Below are positions 28,518 to 36,438 of a DNA stretch of 36,438 nucleotides, piece after piece. Made by a program: the position numbers and the translations under genes. Within the stretch, counting starts at the first letter, position 1; each line of letters starts with the position of its first letter. Source of the stretch: a virus; IMG/VR virus record IMGVR_UViG_3300036852_000183, positions 1 to 36,438 of that record; one strand, written 5' to 3'. The notes under the pieces were generated by a model, which did not search any database, had not been told where the DNA came from, and worked only from the letters and a program-made list of their open reading frames with translations.

Positions 28518-29200
28518 CCTTCCTGCAGATGAAACAGCGGTTGGCTCGTCGCACGGGCGCGAAGAGTGCAACGCTGGTGACCGCAACGGACACGCTCTTT
28601 GGCGAGTACCTCAACGAGACGTACCACGCCATTCTGCGGAAGCCGTGGGCCACCCATCTGCGGGACACGACGACCACGAAAGCCTCCGTCGCTGGGACGC
28701 AGTCATACAGCGTCACGAGTTGCGCGCGCATCAATCGCATCTGGGATCCGACCGGCCAGATCAAACTGACAATGCGGACCCTGCAATGGTTGCGGGTGAC
28801 CGATCCCAATCCGGTGCAGGGCACGCCGGTGTTTTGGATCCCGACAGACGTTACGAAGACCACGCAGGTGTTTTTACTCGAGCCGATTCCGTCGGCGGTC
28901 GTGACCTACACGCTCGACATCACCTCCCCCATCACGGAGCTGAGCGCGGAGGGGGATGTGCCTCTGCTCCCAGACGATTTCCATGATCTCTTGATCGACG
29001 GGGCGGAACAGCGGGTGTTGGTGAAGAAGGACGATCCCGACCGCTGGCAGTTGGTGAAGACCCGCTTCGAGGACGGGCGGAAAGATCTGCAGTCGTGGAT
29101 TGCGGGTCATCCGGACTGGCGTCCGAACTTCGGCGGAGCCATGGCGGAATTCTCGTCACTCGGCGCGCAGTTCCCAGCGGATACCGAGGTGTGGTCGTGA
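28514..29200 (+). CDS. Head-tail connector / adaptor protein
   Basis: 228 aa, GTG start. MKQRLARRTG, FGEYLNETYHAILRKPWATH, a beta-rich middle and PDDFHDLLIDGAEQRVLVKK are the hallmarks of P22 gp4-like adaptors that bind below the portal. The gene order portal, capsid, adaptor, tail hub supports it. Confidence 0.65.
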   Translation: MTFLQMKQRLARRTGAKSATLVTATDTLFGEYLNETYHAILRKPWATHLRDTTTTKASVAGTQSYSVTSCARINRIWDPTGQIKLTMRTLQWLRVTDPNPVQGTPVFWIPTDVTKTTQVFLLEPIPSAVVTYTLDITSPITELSAEGDVPLLPDDFHDLLIDGAEQRVLVKKDDPDRWQLVKTRFEDGRKDLQSWIAGHPDWRPNFGGAMAEFSSLGAQFPADTEVWS

Positions 29201-29460
29201 AATACGCCTTCGACACGACGGACGAGCAAGAGGATGCCATCACGTACAAGCGCCTCAAGCTCAACGTCGAGTTGGAGAAGGCTGGACAACCAACCTACGA
29301 CGACAATGCCTCGTACGTGGCGTTTTTCGTCGCTACCGCCATCATCGGCCCGCTGATCGTGGAGTTCGTCGAATCCAAACTCCAGAAGGTGGCGGACGCC
29401 TACCGTGCGGCCACGGATACCGACCGGAAGACCGTGGAAGGGACGCTGAAGGTTGGCTAG
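29197..29460 (+). CDS. Hypothetical structural-region protein
   Basis: 87 aa, GTG start with GAGG upstream. A hydrophobic centre (YVAFFVATAIIGPLIVEFVE) lies between charged helices. It could be membrane-associated or a small virion component. Unrecognised. Confidence 0.5.
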   Translation: MKYAFDTTDEQEDAITYKRLKLNVELEKAGQPTYDDNASYVAFFVATAIIGPLIVEFVESKLQKVADAYRAATDTDRKTVEGTLKVG

Positions 29461-31447
29461 TCGGCAGGCGGACCCTGTCATCTACACCGGCCTCCGCGGG
29501 CGGGACGGGAGCACGACCGCCCAGATCGAGATTCCGGAGCACAAGGCGAAAGAGTGCCTGAATGTGGATTTCTTTCAGGCGGCTTTGGCTCGAAAGCGAG
29601 GCGGGGCGACGGATGCCTTTGCGCTGACCACGAGCGAGAACACGTCCTCTGTGACTTCGGCCCTGATCCGTCATGTGCCGAGCGCAGACGAGACGCTGGC
29701 GGAACTGTGGATGGTGACCGGTGCGGCCACACCGATCGTGCAGCGACTCGCGGCTGGGACGGCGTGGGCCTCGATCACGGTGGGAGACGCGATCGCGACC
29801 CGTCCTCAGGACGTGTGGGGCGTGTCCTTCAATGGCAAGCTGTTCCTGTTCTACGACAGCACGCAAGACCGCGGACACGTCTACGATCCGGCCATCAGCA
29901 CCACCGCCCTGAGGCGCACAGGACTTACCACGCCCTCCGCCGCCCCGACCGTAGCGAATACCGGATCGGGGTCGTACGCGGCGACACAGCGGTGGTATCG
30001 CGTCCGTGAAGTCATTCTGGTGAGTAGTGTCACCGTGCTCATTTCTGAAGCCTCCGCGGCCGTGGCCTTCACACCGTCTGGGTCTGGAACGGCGGCGCGA
30101 GTCACGAAGCCATCGGACATGGGTGAGGGGGCCACTCATTGGCGCCTGGAAGCTTCGGCCACGTCCTCAGATGGGCCGTTCTACATCCTCGCAACGACCG
30201 TGGTCGGAACCACGACGTACGACGATTCCGCCGCGACGACGGCGTACAGCAACGGCACCCCGACGGAAGTCGCGGGCGACTATACACGCCCGTCCAGCTT
30301 CAAGTACGGAATCGCGGACGGCGCGCGGCTCCTGATGGCGGGGCCGAATGAAGCGGGGATTGATCCGTCGTCGGTGTTCTTCACGACGGTCTTAGGCTCG
30401 AGCCGGGCGGAAACCGGCGGGGCGTCGTACTACGACGACGAACGGGTGCCCACGAGCAACAAGATCCCGCTCGACCCGAAGGACGGCGGAGAAATCACCG
30501 GATTTGGTGGGCCGTTCGAGAACCAGGTGATTGCCTTCAAGTACCGGCAGGTCTGGCGGCTGATTCCGACCGGGATTGAGGACGACCCCTATCGACGCAA
30601 GGCCGTGTCCAAGGTCGTGGGGAGTATCCGCCAACAGGCCGTCGTCATGGCGGAGGATGAATCCGGGAACCCTACCCTGTACTGGCTGTCGCACCTCGGG
30701 CCGTATCGCTTCAATCTTCAACAAGGGCTGTCGAAGCTCGTGTGGGATGTGCAGGACATCTGGAGCACGGTGAACCTTGCGGCGACGACCGCGACGTGCC
30801 ACGGGGTGTACCACTCCGATCGCCATCAGATTTGGTGGTGGGTCTCGGTCAGCGCGGAGAACGAACCCACCACCACGAAACTCGTCTTCGATACGCGCCT
30901 GGGCCGGATGACGCAGGCCGGCGACGTGCGGGACGGGTGGAGTAAGCACACGGGCGAAACGGCCAAAGCTCGCTGCTCGGTGATGTTCGCGAACACACTC
31001 GGCGCCACGGTGTCACGGGACCTCAAGCCCTACATCGGCCAGAACGGCGGCAACGGGCGGCTGTGGAAACTGGACACGACGGATCAGGATGACGCCGGAA
31101 CGGCCTTTCAAGGTCTCGTGACCTTCCCCGATCGGCATTACGGTGGGCTCGACCATGCCTGTGCGGTGCGAACGCCGATCGTCCTCGGGACTGCGGGGAG
31201 CGTCACGATCACGGTGGGGATGACGCCGAACTATGACAGCGCGGCCCAGCAGACCGGCTCCGTCTCGATGGTGGCGACCGGGAGTGAAACGCGCGTCTTG
31301 CGAGCCGTGGAAGGCGTGGAGCTCGGCGACGAGATCTATGCCGCGGCGGTCTCGGTGGGGGATGGGGCGGCGGCGGCCACGGCCCAGTGGACGCTGGATG
31401 CGTTGATCGTGCCGGTCGAGCGCCGGCAAGAACTGGTGCCGGTCTAA
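29453..31447 (+). CDS. Tail hub / stabilisation protein (P22 gp10-like)
   Basis: 664 aa from TTG 29453, supported by GGAAGGGA about 9 nt upstream. Repeating beta blades (WGVSFNGKLFLFYDSTQDRG, HWRLEASATSSDGPFYILAT, PTLYWLSHLGPYRFNLQQG) suggest a beta-propeller as in short-tail hub or stabilisation proteins following the adaptor. The assignment rests on size, beta content and gene order. Confidence 0.6.
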   Translation: MASRQADPVIYTGLRGRDGSTTAQIEIPEHKAKECLNVDFFQAALARKRGGATDAFALTTSENTSSVTSALIRHVPSADETLAELWMVTGAATPIVQRLAAGTAWASITVGDAIATRPQDVWGVSFNGKLFLFYDSTQDRGHVYDPAISTTALRRTGLTTPSAAPTVANTGSGSYAATQRWYRVREVILVSSVTVLISEASAAVAFTPSGSGTAARVTKPSDMGEGATHWRLEASATSSDGPFYILATTVVGTTTYDDSAATTAYSNGTPTEVAGDYTRPSSFKYGIADGARLLMAGPNEAGIDPSSVFFTTVLGSSRAETGGASYYDDERVPTSNKIPLDPKDGGEITGFGGPFENQVIAFKYRQVWRLIPTGIEDDPYRRKAVSKVVGSIRQQAVVMAEDESGNPTLYWLSHLGPYRFNLQQGLSKLVWDVQDIWSTVNLAATTATCHGVYHSDRHQIWWWVSVSAENEPTTTKLVFDTRLGRMTQAGDVRDGWSKHTGETAKARCSVMFANTLGATVSRDLKPYIGQNGGNGRLWKLDTTDQDDAGTAFQGLVTFPDRHYGGLDHACAVRTPIVLGTAGSVTITVGMTPNYDSAAQQTGSVSMVATGSETRVLRAVEGVELGDEIYAAAVSVGDGAAAATAQWTLDALIVPVERRQELVPV

Positions 31448-32271
31448 TGCCGATTGACTTTGAACCCGGCGGCGCACCGGTTCCAGCCTACGCCCTGCAG
31501 CGGCTGACTGAGGATGCGTTTGTTGGCACGGCGGCCATGCTCGATCAGCAGCATGACGGGCAGGGCGGGCACACCAACGTCACGCTGGAATCGCTGGCGC
31601 CGCGGGTGGACGGCGATCTCGTGGAGATAGCTGCGGGACTTCGGTTCACGCTGGGGCCGTGGGTGCTTGACGCGGACGGGAACCCCAATACTCCCGTGGC
31701 CGCGATTCGTGTGCCGCAGATCACGGCGAACCAGAACGACTACAACCCGCCAGGACTGGCCACGGCGCTCGTGGTCGAACTGGACAGTGACGCGGCGCGC
31801 ACCATCACCGGACTCGTGACGTCGAAGCGACGCCGGATTCTGAAGTTGGTGAATCGGAGCAACTACACGATCACGTTGTCGCACAACAGCGGTAGCAGCA
31901 CGGCGGCGTACCGGTTTGCGTTCAGTGGGAGTGTGGACTACCCCCTCCGGTCAGGGGGCTATCTCGAGCTGTATTACGAACCTGGGGCGCCGATCTGGCG
32001 AGGGGAGAGCATGGGCGCGACCTTACGATCGGTCCAACGGGCCACGGCGATTATTGCCGCGGGCGATTCCTCCAAGGCGGCCACACTGGGGACCACGCTG
32101 ACGGATCTGGCGAAGGCCGAAGTTAGGCTCCTGGGATTTACGACCGCGTCTGTCGATCTCCCCAGCCGCACGGTGCGCCTGGAGTTGACGAACACCACCA
32201 CGCTGACCGCGTTTCGTGGCGGCACGGACGAAGAAATGCGCGTGAGCTACGAAGTCTCGGAGTGGGGGTAG
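31447..32271 (+). CDS. Tail/fibre-associated beta protein
   Basis: 274 aa, TAATG overlap. Contains VVELDSDAARTITGLVTSKR, RRILKLVNRSNYTITLSHNS and YRFAFSGSVDYPLRSGGYLE, a jelly-roll-like pattern I recall from phage tail and fibre proteins. It sits between the tail hub and ejection genes, so it is likely a tail accessory or short fibre. Confidence 0.55.
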   Translation: MPIDFEPGGAPVPAYALQRLTEDAFVGTAAMLDQQHDGQGGHTNVTLESLAPRVDGDLVEIAAGLRFTLGPWVLDADGNPNTPVAAIRVPQITANQNDYNPPGLATALVVELDSDAARTITGLVTSKRRRILKLVNRSNYTITLSHNSGSSTAAYRFAFSGSVDYPLRSGGYLELYYEPGAPIWRGESMGATLRSVQRATAIIAAGDSSKAATLGTTLTDLAKAEVRLLGFTTASVDLPSRTVRLELTNTTTLTAFRGGTDEEMRVSYEVSEWG

Positions 32272-32274
32272 ACG

Positions 32275-33105
32275 ATGGCACTTGAGGATCCATACGACCC
32301 GCAAGACCCGCAAGACCCGTTGACCGCGCCCGCTCGGGACCGGAACGCGCTGAGAAGCCGCGCCAAGTCGCTCTATGGGAATTCGTGGGACGCCGACGCC
32401 GAGCAGCAGTTTAACTCTCGGTTCGATCAGAACCAGTCCGACGAAGACCTGCTCGCGCACACGGGTGAGGACTACCGTGCGAGGTTTCCGAGTGGTGGGG
32501 GCGCGGCGCCGCAGGGGACGAGTCAGTACAGCTCTGGACAGGCGGGGTCCGGAGATGCGGCCCTCTCGTCCTTCATGGACTACATCAAGACCCGTGACTC
32601 CGCATCACAACAGCAGCAAGCGGCACTCCGCGAGATCCTAATGGGGCAATTGGGCCAAGCCACGTCCCCGCTCGACGCGAATGCGCCCGGGATCCGCGAG
32701 GTCTTGGCCGGCCAGCGTCTTGGCCTCCAGCGGGGGGCGGAACGGAAGTTGGCGGACTCGGCGGAGCTGAGGGCGTATGACGGCTCTGGTGGTGTCGGCG
32801 GGAAGGCCTACACCCAGGACCGCGATCGAATCCTCCAGGGGCAGGCGGAGTCCGACGCCCAGATGACCGGCGACGTCTTGAACAGAGAGCTCCAGCAGAA
32901 GCGCGATCAAGTCACGCGCATGCTGGCGCTGGCGACGCAGCTTGGGGATGCGGAAAGCGCGCGGCTGCTGCAAGCCCAGTTGAATTCGATTCAGACGCAA
33001 CTGAGTCAGTCGAACTTCTACGACCAAAGCGCGTTCAATTACGCGCAGTTGAACCAGCAAGGGAATCAGAACACCTTGCTCTCGCTCTTGGGGGCACTCT
33101 CATGA
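32275..33105 (+). CDS. Ejection-type internal virion protein 1
   Basis: 276 aa. A short repeat at the N-terminus (DPYDPQDPQDP), Gln/Ser/Ala-rich disordered stretches, and long helices (LQQKRDQVTRMLALATQLGD, SARLLQAQLNSIQTQLSQSN). This matches pilot/ejection proteins packed in podovirus heads and released into the host envelope. First of three such genes in a row. Confidence 0.55.
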   Translation: MALEDPYDPQDPQDPLTAPARDRNALRSRAKSLYGNSWDADAEQQFNSRFDQNQSDEDLLAHTGEDYRARFPSGGGAAPQGTSQYSSGQAGSGDAALSSFMDYIKTRDSASQQQQAALREILMGQLGQATSPLDANAPGIREVLAGQRLGLQRGAERKLADSAELRAYDGSGGVGGKAYTQDRDRILQGQAESDAQMTGDVLNRELQQKRDQVTRMLALATQLGDAESARLLQAQLNSIQTQLSQSNFYDQSAFNYAQLNQQGNQNTLLSLLGALS

Positions 33106-33731
33106 GCTTCCTTTCTGGCCTCGGAAAGATTCTGTCGATCGCTGGGCCGATCGCCGCGGCGCCCTTCACGGGTGGAAGCAGCTTGCTCGGCCTGATGGGC
33201 GCTGGCGCGGGGACAGCGGCGGCCATCGGGGGCGGGGTTGGCGCGCTGGGTGGCGTGCTGAGCGGCGCATCCAAAGGCTCCGCCGATCAGCGACTCCAAG
33301 AGAATCAGGGCATTCTGTCGCAGCAGGGCCTGAATCTCCAAGGGGCACGTGATCAGTACAACGCGGGGCTCAGTGGGGCGCAGTTTCAGCAGCAGGAGCA
33401 GGATCGTCAGCGGAAAGCCGCGATCCTCTCGGCACTCCTGAAGGGGACGCAGGACCAAACCATCACGCCTGGCAATCCAATGATCGCCTCACGGATGCCC
33501 CAGGTCAGTGGTGGGGCGCGGCCGTCGAATCTGACCGGGAATGCGGCGGCCTTACTGCAACTGCTTGCGGGTGGGCCGATTCAGGCGCCCCAGTACCAGG
33601 CCCCTGGCGCCATGCCGATCAAGAACGCGGGTCTCGGTGAAAAGATCCTCGGTGGAGCCGGGCTCGGCACGTCGATTCTCGGCGCCTTGGGGCCACTGGT
33701 GAAGAAGCCTCAGCCGCAGGTGAATCTCTAA
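33102..33731 (+). CDS. Ejection-type internal virion protein 2
   Basis: 209 aa. The N-terminal 60 residues are hydrophobic and Gly/Ala-zipper-like (FTGGSSLLGLMGAGAGTAAA, IGGGVGALGGVLSG), suited to membrane insertion. A Gln-rich coil and another Gly-rich segment (GAGLGTSILGALGPLV) follow. This is characteristic of ejection proteins that help form a trans-envelope channel. Confidence 0.55.
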   Translation: MSFLSGLGKILSIAGPIAAAPFTGGSSLLGLMGAGAGTAAAIGGGVGALGGVLSGASKGSADQRLQENQGILSQQGLNLQGARDQYNAGLSGAQFQQQEQDRQRKAAILSALLKGTQDQTITPGNPMIASRMPQVSGGARPSNLTGNAAALLQLLAGGPIQAPQYQAPGAMPIKNAGLGEKILGGAGLGTSILGALGPLVKKPQPQVNL

Positions 33732-34774
33732 TGGGTCTCTCCGGCGCGGCCTCCGGAGCGAGCAACGCGCTGCAGGAGATTCTGGCGCGGGCGTTTGCGG
33801 AGAAGCAGGCCCAAGCGCAGCTGGCCCTCCAACAGCAGGCGCTGCAGCAGCGCACAGACGCGGACCAACAGGATCGCAATCTGCGGATCAGGAACTTTGA
33901 CGCCGACGAGCAGTATCGTCAAGGTCAAGTCGCACGCCAAGGCCGGCAGGATGACGTGGCGGCGACGGAACGCCGGCAGGCCGAGAATCAGCGCGGCGTG
34001 CGTCGGATGATTGGGGACTTCCTGGTGCAGCGCGGCGCCACCCCGTTGGATACTGGCGCACGACAGACACTGCAGGGGATGGCTATCCAAGAGGATGTGG
34101 ATCTGCCGAAGCAGATCGCGGACGACCCGACGGCTGCCAATGCCGAATGGGAACGCCGACAGGGCATCGAGCACAAGAACCGCCTCGGAGAAATCGGCGC
34201 GACGACCGCTGGGCAGGAGCGCGTGGCGCGCGTGCGCGCGGACGAGACGCGTCAGACGCAGGCCGCGAAGGCGTCGTTGGGGGCTACGACTGGGGCCGGG
34301 AATGAGTACAGCACGGAGCGGGCGCAGCGCACAATTCAGGACGTGGACGAAGTGATCCCGATGATCAACAGCCGCACGTCAGGATTTGGGAGCGTGCTCT
34401 CTAGTGTCCCCGGCACGGATGCGCGGCGCGTGGCTGGGAAACTCAAGACGTTGTCGGCCAATATCGCCTTCAACGAACTCACGGCCATGAGGAACGCCAG
34501 CAAGACCGGTGGGGCTTTGGGTGCGGTGTCAGATCGAGAGGCCCAGCTGCTCACCAATTCGCTCGGCGCGATCGATCAGGGGCTGGACGGAGCGGATCTC
34601 GTGGCTGAGCTGAACAAGATCAAGGAGAGCGTCAACCGGTGGGAGCAGGCCCGTAAAACGGCCGGTGTGACTGGAGCGCCTGCGATGGCGACGAGTCATG
34701 CCCCATCGCAGGCGGCGCCAACGGTTCAGAAGTGGGGTCGCGATGCACAGGGACGACCTGTGCCGATCAAGTAG
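33731..34774 (+). CDS. Ejection-type internal virion protein 3
   Basis: 347 aa, almost wholly helical: Gln-rich coiled coil at 15-95, charged helices, then a compact part (VDEVIPMINSRTSGFGSVLS, NIAFNELTAMRNASKTGGAL, SDREAQLLTNSLGAID). I recall this last segment from internal-virion proteins. TAATG start. The function is by family resemblance and order. Confidence 0.6.
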   Translation: MGLSGAASGASNALQEILARAFAEKQAQAQLALQQQALQQRTDADQQDRNLRIRNFDADEQYRQGQVARQGRQDDVAATERRQAENQRGVRRMIGDFLVQRGATPLDTGARQTLQGMAIQEDVDLPKQIADDPTAANAEWERRQGIEHKNRLGEIGATTAGQERVARVRADETRQTQAAKASLGATTGAGNEYSTERAQRTIQDVDEVIPMINSRTSGFGSVLSSVPGTDARRVAGKLKTLSANIAFNELTAMRNASKTGGALGAVSDREAQLLTNSLGAIDQGLDGADLVAELNKIKESVNRWEQARKTAGVTGAPAMATSHAPSQAAPTVQKWGRDAQGRPVPIK

Positions 34775-35992
34775 ATGCCGAAGTCGATCGAATTTGACGG
34801 CGTCGTCCACGAGTTTCCGGACGATTTCACCGACGCGGACATTGCCGCGGCGTTGACGCAGGTGTCTCCGCAGGCCAGCCACGGCCAGTCTGGCGAAACG
34901 CCCGCCCAGATGGTCAACGTCGGCGGACGTGGGACCGGCCTTGATCTTCGCCTGTCTCGGCGACGATCGGCGGATGCGCTGCCCACTATTGGTGGCGGTG
35001 TCGGCGCGGCGCTCGGTGGGCTGACGTCGCCTGTCACTGGCCCGGTTGGGCCGGCTGTCGGTGCGGCGCTCGGCGGCGGGGCTGGGACGGCGCTGCGGTC
35101 GATGGTGCGTGGCGAGTCACCGAATGCCAACGAGGTGATTGATAGCGGACTCGGCCAAGGCGCGCTCCAAGCGGTGACACCACTGGGGACTGCGGCGGCG
35201 AAGGGGCTCTATAAGGGCGGTGTGGCGCTCTTGCCGAAGGGGATCAAGCAAGCCTTCCCCAATCTTGCTGAGACTGGATTCCGTGAAGGCGTGGCGCTGA
35301 CACGACGCGGAGCGGAGAAGGCGGAACGCGCCATTGGCGAATCGGCCGGAACGGCGGACGCGATGATCGCATCCGCCCAGGCTGGCGGGGCGAAGCCGAT
35401 TGCGCCGATTGAAGTGTTGCGCGAACTTCGGCCGGTGGGTCAGAAGATCCGCACGCAAGAAGGACTCGGGTTGCCCAGTGAGATGCCGGCTCTGATGACG
35501 CGGGCGAAATCCTTTATGGGGCGTGGCCCGCTGGATCTCCAGCAAGCGCAGGCGCTCAAGAAGGAAGCCCAGGATCTCGCGACGACCGCGTACAAGGCCC
35601 GTGACAAGGGCGCCGTGATCAACAGCATCGAGGCCCTGACGAATGAAGGGCAGGCGAGAGGGTTACGGAAGGGGCTGGAGTCGCGCGTGCCTGGGCTCGG
35701 TGACGTGAACGCGCGCACACAGTCACTGATCGGCGTCCGTGACGCAGCCGAGCACGCCAGCCAGACCGGGCATGTGCTGCCGCGCGTGCTCGGCGCGATC
35801 GGCCTTGGTGGCGCGGCGGGTCCTGCGGGTATGGCCCCGGCGGCGTTAGCGGCTGGTGTCGGCGGAACGATGACGACACCCGGGGGATTGACGGCAACGG
35901 GATTGGCGTTGAAGCCGATCGCGGCCCATCTGCCGAGTGCGACACGGATCGCGTTGCTCTTGAGCCTACTGGGTCAGGAGCAGGAGCAGTAA
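34775..35992 (+). CDS. Large virion/ejection protein with FDG-HxFP N-terminus
   Basis: 405 aa. SIEFDGVVHEFPDDFTDADI at the N-terminus is a short module found on many phage ejection and internal virion proteins. Gly/Ala-rich hydrophobic segments (IGGGVGAALGGLTSPVTGPV, AVGAALGGGAGTAL) and a helical C-terminal half follow, ending in a hydrophobic tail (RIALLLSLLG, then QEQEQ). Likely the last ejection protein of the cluster. Confidence 0.6.
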   Translation: MPKSIEFDGVVHEFPDDFTDADIAAALTQVSPQASHGQSGETPAQMVNVGGRGTGLDLRLSRRRSADALPTIGGGVGAALGGLTSPVTGPVGPAVGAALGGGAGTALRSMVRGESPNANEVIDSGLGQGALQAVTPLGTAAAKGLYKGGVALLPKGIKQAFPNLAETGFREGVALTRRGAEKAERAIGESAGTADAMIASAQAGGAKPIAPIEVLRELRPVGQKIRTQEGLGLPSEMPALMTRAKSFMGRGPLDLQQAQALKKEAQDLATTAYKARDKGAVINSIEALTNEGQARGLRKGLESRVPGLGDVNARTQSLIGVRDAAEHASQTGHVLPRVLGAIGLGGAAGPAGMAPAALAAGVGGTMTTPGGLTATGLALKPIAAHLPSATRIALLLSLLGQEQEQ

Positions 35993-36079
35993 GACGATGA
36001 GCAGGACGCCGATCACGACCACGCCGTGCCCGATGTCGCGCACGTTGTGCTCGAGGCGTTCCCAGCGCTTCTCGTCCAC
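35966..36079 (-). CDS. Minus-strand membrane microprotein candidate
   Basis: 37 aa from GTG: DEKRWERLEHNVRDIGHG forms an amphipathic, charged helix, then VVVIGVLLIVLLLLLLTQ a transmembrane segment. This is the design of XhlA-type holin-associated proteins. It overlaps the end of the ejection gene on the opposite strand and has only a weak SD. The fit of both halves is unusually good for chance, but antisense GC-rich DNA can mimic hydrophobic helices. Confidence 0.35.
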   Translation of the reverse strand: MDEKRWERLEHNVRDIGHGVVVIGVLLIVLLLLLLTQ

Positions 36080-36093
36080 GCTGAAAGCCTAGC

Positions 36094-36186
36094 ATGAGCG
36101 AGGCGGATCGGAAGGAATTGGAAATTGCCATTCGGGTGCTCGCGAAAGAAGTCGAGCGCCTGAAGAGGTTGCTCGAAAAGTCGTAA
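36094..36186 (+). CDS. 30-aa coiled-coil microprotein
   Basis: MSEADRKELEIAIRVLAKEV, then ERLKRLLEKS: a single amphipathic heptad helix with Leu/Ile/Val at a/d-like positions. No strong SD. Likely a small oligomerising peptide in the late region. A 31-aa plus-strand frame at 35997-36092 is less convincing. Confidence 0.4.
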   Translation: MSEADRKELEIAIRVLAKEVERLKRLLEKS

Positions 36187-36289
36187 ACTACAGTCGAGTT
36201 CTGGCCCGCGCTGACTCTGGCCCGCTTTGGCCGCCCAGGGTCCCTTCCCAACGGGGGACGCCGCCCAGTAGTGACGAAGGAGTCCTGCT
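36187..36289. repeat. Intergenic strip with two direct-repeat pairs
   Basis: TCTGGCCCGC occurs at 36200-36209 and 36216-36225, and GCCGCCCAG at 36230-36238 and 36260-36268. No promoter is clear; an SD (GAAGGAG) for the last gene lies at its end. Confidence 0.4.
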
Positions 36290-36438
36290 ATGCGGCGTGT
36301 CCGATACCTCACCCTGCTCCTGATCGGCCTGCTGGCGATGCCAGCCGCGGCGCAGCAATTCGTTCGTCTGCAATCCACCGCCACGCAGGGTACGATTTCC
36401 GCGAATGGCGGCTATGTCGAACTCACCACGGCCAACGT
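36290..36438 (+). CDS. Secreted or envelope protein, 5' part only
   Basis: ATG 36290 has AAGGAG 8 nt upstream. RRVRYLTLLLIGLLAMPAAA is a Sec signal peptide with basic n-region, Leu-rich h-region and AAA-QQ cleavage site. The mature start (QFVRLQSTATQGTISANGGY) looks beta-structured. The gene is cut by the window end. A signal peptide is unusual for a virion protein; it could be a lysogenic-conversion (moron) product or a periplasmic/lysis factor. Confidence 0.6.
   Translation, partial: MRRVRYLTLLLIGLLAMPAAAQQFVRLQSTATQGTISANGGYVELTTAN

Noticed and set aside
1-36438. tRNA genes, CRISPR arrays, insertion sequences
   Set aside because: No cloverleaf-like segment, no regular repeat-spacer array and no transposase or terminal inverted repeats were seen.

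Overview
The window looks like most of the genome of a temperate, short-tailed (podovirus-like) phage, or the matching part of a prophage, from a GC-rich bacterium. Signs are a tyrosine integrase, a divergent repressor/Cro-type switch, TerS-TerL-portal-scaffold-capsid genes in order, a P22-like connector/tail-hub pair, and three consecutive ejection-type proteins with no tape measure, sheath or tube genes. I cannot name the host. SD-led and coupled starts (ATGA, GTGA, TGATG overlaps) and sigma70-like promoters (TTGACA/TAGAAT, TTGACC/TATATT) fit a GC-rich Gram-negative type.

Layout. 1-1922: integrase and CI-like repressor on the minus strand. 1923-2000: switch region with a promoter, an inverted-repeat operator and an apparently leaderless Cro-like gene. 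2198-5294: early small genes (excisionase-like, CII-like HTH, zinc-knuckle and membrane microproteins) plus a decayed HNH endonuclease beside a partial gene duplication. 5295-9999: recombination and DNA-modification block (Sak4-type RecA-like ATPase, NinB/Orf-like protein, two HNH nucleases, a DNA methyltransferase, a DUF1064 nuclease-like protein). 10000-10542: a mostly gene-poor stretch with hairpins. 10543-18377: accessory block of many small genes, with two internal promoters, a replisome-organiser-like protein, a cupin-like protein and a 610-aa mosaic protein carrying a MazG-like domain. 18479-24334: packaging and portal. 24335-27302: capsid cassette (scaffold, major capsid, decoration-type protein) bounded by two intrinsic-terminator-like hairpins. 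27303-35992: head fibre/decoration, connector, tail hub and ejection proteins. 35966-36438: microgenes and the start of a gene with a Sec signal peptide, cut by the window end. No certain lysis gene, tailspike, tRNA or CRISPR is present.

Almost all plus-strand genes abut or overlap by 1-4 bases, so translation is probably coupled over long runs. The most unusual signals are in the accessory block. Two paralogous micro-ORFs beginning TTRAKS bridge the stop of one gene to the start of the next. A mosaic protein appears to be assembled from shuffled cassettes joined by LLAAxP linkers. A consensus-like promoter carries a 12-bp palindrome in its spacer. An in-frame TAA splits what looks like one coding frame coupled to the following gene.
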